Part shown: positions 35,263 through 40,952 of the stretch, piece by piece
Position numbering within the stretch: position 1 is the first letter of the stretch
How the letters are laid out: each line of letters starts with the position of its first letter
DNA from: Chloroflexota bacterium
GTDB taxonomy: Bacteria; Chloroflexota; Anaerolineae; B4-G1
Assembly: GCA_011048615.1 (NCBI GenBank)
Contig: DSDT01000198.1
Coordinates: 1-40,952, forward strand
Direction: 5' to 3'
Length of the DNA: 40,952 nt
Notes under the pieces: generated by a model
Database searches by the model: none
Seen by the model: the letters and a program-made list of their open reading frames with translations, nothing else
What the model was told of the DNA's origin: nothing
Position numbers and translations under genes: made by a program

Positions 35263-38262
35263 CTAAGAGGTGTGGCTTAAGGGCAACCAGACAGTAAACG
35301 TGCTGCCGTGGTTTACCTCGCTGGTCACTGTGATCCGTCCACCGTGCAATTCTACGATTTCGCGGGCGATGGCCAATCCCAGCCCTGTTCCTGAAATCTT
35401 GAGCTTTCGGGGATGAGAGCCCCGGAAGAATCGCTCAAAGATATGCGACAGCTCCTGTGGGGGGATGCCCAATCCTGTGTCCACCACCGTCGCGACGGCC
35501 CAGGTCCGGTCATCCAGGTAATCGCTTCCCGTGGAAACGACCACTCGACCCCCGGCCGGGGTATAGTGAAGGCTGTTTTCCACCAGATTGTTCAGCACTT
35601 GCATCATCCGTTCTGGGTCTACCTGCACGATGGGGCCTGGATTCGCCGGATGATGCTCTAGCGATAGCTGTTTGTCGTGGGCCAAGATTTGATGTCCCAG
35701 CACGGCATTCTCGGTCAGCTCATTGAGATCGAGCCTTCGAGTCGCCAGTTCCATTCGCCTCCCATCTATTCTGGATATCTGCAAGATATTCTCCACCAAC
35801 CTCGCTTGCCGATCTACCTCTTGTATCAGCGCGTCCAGGTATTCCCCCCGTTTTTCCATCGGCGCTTGTTGGATCAACGTGGCGTACAGTTTGATCGTCG
35901 TGATGGGATTGCGCAACTCGTGAGAGACATCGGAGACGAAGCGGTTCTTCATCCGGTCCAGCGCTTTGAGGTGTGTGACGTCGTGGACGACGATGACGAC
36001 GGCAGCGGCGGCATCTTCTCCATCCAGATACCCGATCGGCGCGGCCACGAGTTCCAGATCGAACCCGGACAGCTCCAGTATGGTGACCGGCTGCTCGGCG
36101 GCTCGCAGGGCCAACTCCTGAACCGCATCGTAGAACTGCTGCCCATCCTGCGGCCTCAGGATGTGGGTGAGCCACGATTGGGCGATGGGGTTCGTTTGCA
36201 GGATCTCCCCCCGAGCGTCGGCGACGATGATCCCATCGGTGGTGCTGCTCAGGATCGCTTCCAGGCGGGCGTTCTGGGCTTGAAGTTGGGCAGTGCGGCG
36301 CTGCACCCGTTCCTCCAACTGGACAGCGTGGGTTTGGAGCTGACGGTACAGTTGAGCGTTTTCGATAGCGATGGCGGCCTGGGCAGCAAAGGCCTCGGCC
36401 AGGCGGGCGTGTTTCTGGGTGTAGAATCTCGACTCCTGTTTGTCCAGGGTGATCATGCCCACCAGGTGCTCGCCGACTTGCATAGGCACGCCCAACCAGG
36501 AACAAATCCCGGCCTGGGCGTGGGGTTCACGGCGAAACTCGGCATAGTCTGCCATCGCATTCTCGACGATAAAGGGTCTCCGGGTGCGGATCACCTGGTC
36601 GTTCGGACTTTCTTCTCCCAGGGGGAAGGAAAGACCAATGATCTCCTCCAAGTTGGGGAAGCCGCGCCCTCCCACGATCCTGGTTTGGTCACCTTCGAGC
36701 AGTTGGACCGATGCGCTGTCGTAGGGCACGACCTGCTGCAGTTGGGCCAATATCCGTTCGATCACTTCCTCTCGATCCAGAGTTGTCGCCAGGGCCAGCG
36801 CCGCTTTGCGTAACGTCTCTGCCTCCTGGCGTTGTTGGCGCTCTGCCTCGAATAGACGGGCGTTGACGATGGCCGCCGCCACGGCGGCGGCGGCTGATTC
36901 CGCCAGACGGAGATGCTCGACGGTGAAAAAACCAACCTGGTCGCTGTAGATGCTCATCCCGCCGACCAACTCCTCCCCGCTGATGAGGGGCACGCTGAGG
37001 GCCGAATAGACCCAATCATCCAATCCGGCTATCGTGATCCATCGCTCGTCCTGCATCACGTTGCTTACCAGAGTTGGGCGTTGGTGTGCGGCTGCCCAGC
37101 CGAGCAATCCCTTGCCTACCCGCAGGTTGATCCGGCGATCCAGAATCTCGACCGACTCGGCGTCGTAACCGGAGACGGCCACCAATCGCAAGCGATCGTC
37201 CTGCGGTGCGCGGACCATCACGACGCCGCGCAGGGCCCCCAACACGTGGCATATCTCGTCCAGGGCCCACTGAGCCACGTCGTGTACGTCCAGGCTCTCT
37301 GCCAGCCGCTGACTCAGCCGGTAGAGCAGGTCCATGTGCTCTTTTTCCTGTTCCAGCGAGTCCAACAGCAACCGGTTCTCCACCGCAGTAGCGACCTGAT
37401 CGGCGTAGGCCCGAATCCGACGCAGGTGTTGGTCCGGCATATCCCGTAGCGAGTCGGCGCTGCCAAAGTTCAAAAATCCGATGGGACGGCCCCGGGGATT
37501 CAGTCCGGTTATCACCAGACCCCGTACGTCCACGGCCTGCAACATCACGTGAATGTGATCGGGAATAGGCCCCGGAGGGTCATGAATGTCGGCATAGACC
37601 AGCACAAAATCGGGTTCATGCAGCAAGCGGTGGACGATGGGCGAATCGGGCACCGAGATGTCAACGATGGGCGGCTTTGCGTTCCACGTATCTCCTTGCA
37701 CGTATCCGCTGAACGCGTCGCATCGTGTGGGCGCGCCTCTCGCGTCGGTGGCCGAGACCAGGACCAGGGAACAGTAGAATAACCCCAGCGTAGCGGCTCC
37801 CTCCGCGGCTGCTCGTACAATATCATCTAGCGAGGTGGCTTCGCCGATGGCGCGGATGGCCCGGTAGAGGGATTCCATCTCTAGCGTCAGGTACTGCTTT
37901 TCCAGGGCCTGTTTGATCGTCGCCAGGACGTATTCTATGTTCAAAGGCTTGGTGACGTAGGCGTATGCGCCCTCGTTGAGCGCGCGCACAGCCGTTTCCA
38001 TGGATGCGTGAGCGGTCACCATGATCACCATCATAGGGGGATATGTCTTTTTCAAGGTGCTCAACAACTCGGTCCCCGCGATGTCCGGCAGCCGGATGTC
38101 TAGCAGCGTCAGGTTGAATGGATGTTCGTGGGCTTTGTCCAGGGCCTCGTATCCCGTTCCAGCCGTCTCTACCTCATACCCTCGTTTTTTGAGTATAAGG
38201 GATAGACTGTCACGGACCCCTTCATCGTCATCGACGATGAGGATGTGCTGGCCTTTGTTCAT
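35263..38262 (-). CDS. Large hybrid sensor: receiver + multiple GAF domains + PAS-like region + histidine kinase
   Basis: ILIVDDDEGVRDSLSLILKKRGY, LLDIRLPDIAGTEL, GAF-like repeats, SDVSHELRNPITTIKLYATLI, GTGLGLAIAREIVELHGGRI. Confidence 0.94.
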   Translation of the reverse strand: MNKGQHILIVDDDEGVRDSLSLILKKRGYEVETAGTGYEALDKAHEHPFNLTLLDIRLPDIAGTELLSTLKKTYPPMMVIMVTAHASMETAVRALNEGAYAYVTKPLNIEYVLATIKQALEKQYLTLEMESLYRAIRAIGEATSLDDIVRAAAEGAATLGLFYCSLVLVSATDARGAPTRCDAFSGYVQGDTWNAKPPIVDISVPDSPIVHRLLHEPDFVLVYADIHDPPGPIPDHIHVMLQAVDVRGLVITGLNPRGRPIGFLNFGSADSLRDMPDQHLRRIRAYADQVATAVENRLLLDSLEQEKEHMDLLYRLSQRLAESLDVHDVAQWALDEICHVLGALRGVVMVRAPQDDRLRLVAVSGYDAESVEILDRRINLRVGKGLLGWAAAHQRPTLVSNVMQDERWITIAGLDDWVYSALSVPLISGEELVGGMSIYSDQVGFFTVEHLRLAESAAAAVAAAIVNARLFEAERQQRQEAETLRKAALALATTLDREEVIERILAQLQQVVPYDSASVQLLEGDQTRIVGGRGFPNLEEIIGLSFPLGEESPNDQVIRTRRPFIVENAMADYAEFRREPHAQAGICSWLGVPMQVGEHLVGMITLDKQESRFYTQKHARLAEAFAAQAAIAIENAQLYRQLQTHAVQLEERVQRRTAQLQAQNARLEAILSSTTDGIIVADARGEILQTNPIAQSWLTHILRPQDGQQFYDAVQELALRAAEQPVTILELSGFDLELVAAPIGYLDGEDAAAAVVIVVHDVTHLKALDRMKNRFVSDVSHELRNPITTIKLYATLIQQAPMEKRGEYLDALIQEVDRQARLVENILQISRIDGRRMELATRRLDLNELTENAVLGHQILAHDKQLSLEHHPANPGPIVQVDPERMMQVLNNLVENSLHYTPAGGRVVVSTGSDYLDDRTWAVATVVDTGLGIPPQELSHIFERFFRGSHPRKLKISGTGLGLAIAREIVELHGGRITVTSEVNHGSTFTVWLPLSHTS

Positions 38263-38370
38263 CTCTTGTCGCTTGGTGATCTGATCTCTAAGGGTTGACC
38301 GAATACGCTTATTCTATCCTATCACCTTATTTGACAAACGTCAAGACGTTCCGGCGTGGGGTAAAGCCAA

Positions 38371-38401
38371 GCGCCCGGCGACTAGAGGAGAGGCCGGGCG
38401 C
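38371..38401 (-). terminator. Hairpin downstream of leuS (probable terminator)
   Basis: GCGCCCGGC (38371-38379) / GCCGGGCGC (38393-38401); short T-rich stretch (TTGGCTTT) on the minus strand. Confidence 0.55.
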
Positions 38402-38426
38402 CTGACGGCTGGCAGAATTCGCGACG

Positions 38427-40952
<2,526 letters not shown>

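Noticed and set aside
35677-36813. 378-aa plus-strand ORF antisense to the hybrid kinase
   Set aside because: Shadow of a conserved CDS with no motif support.

Overview
This ~41 kb GC-rich window is densely coding. I infer an uncultured Chloroflexota-like bacterium; no taxonomic search was run. Most of it is housekeeping: mtaB-HIT; ABC ATPase/greA; dgkA-ybeY-pgpH; yqeY-rpsU; rpsO-pnp-lepB; a sugar ABC importer (SBP plus two permeases); murJ; a sortase; several two-component proteins; tRNA-Val(CAC); SAM-I riboswitch-metK; and a leuS that runs off the right edge. The strongest unusual signal is on the minus strand at about 28.4-34.1 kb. It is a compact eight-gene redox operon: glutaredoxin-like, ferredoxin:thioredoxin reductase catalytic subunit, SagB-type nitroreductase, OsmC, AhpC/TSA redoxin, ferritin-like protein, and 2-oxoacid:ferredoxin oxidoreductase KorA and KorB. 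It may be co-transcribed with two upstream hybrid histidine kinases. The redoxin gene has an in-frame TGA at 32053-32055, exactly where the catalytic Cys of a CxxC motif should be (VFTRGFT-[TGA]-PYCRAHLAQLR). A bacterial SECIS-like hairpin follows 25 nt downstream of the TGA with a G in the apical loop. This is a candidate selenoprotein that the ORF track truncates. Other notable points: an archaeal-type MAT under a bacterial SAM-I riboswitch, a stand-alone receiver with Glu at the phospho-Asp site, a nested hairpin repeat at 12.4-12.5 kb, a structured rpsU leader with a perfect consensus promoter, and ABC permeases with unusual insertions.
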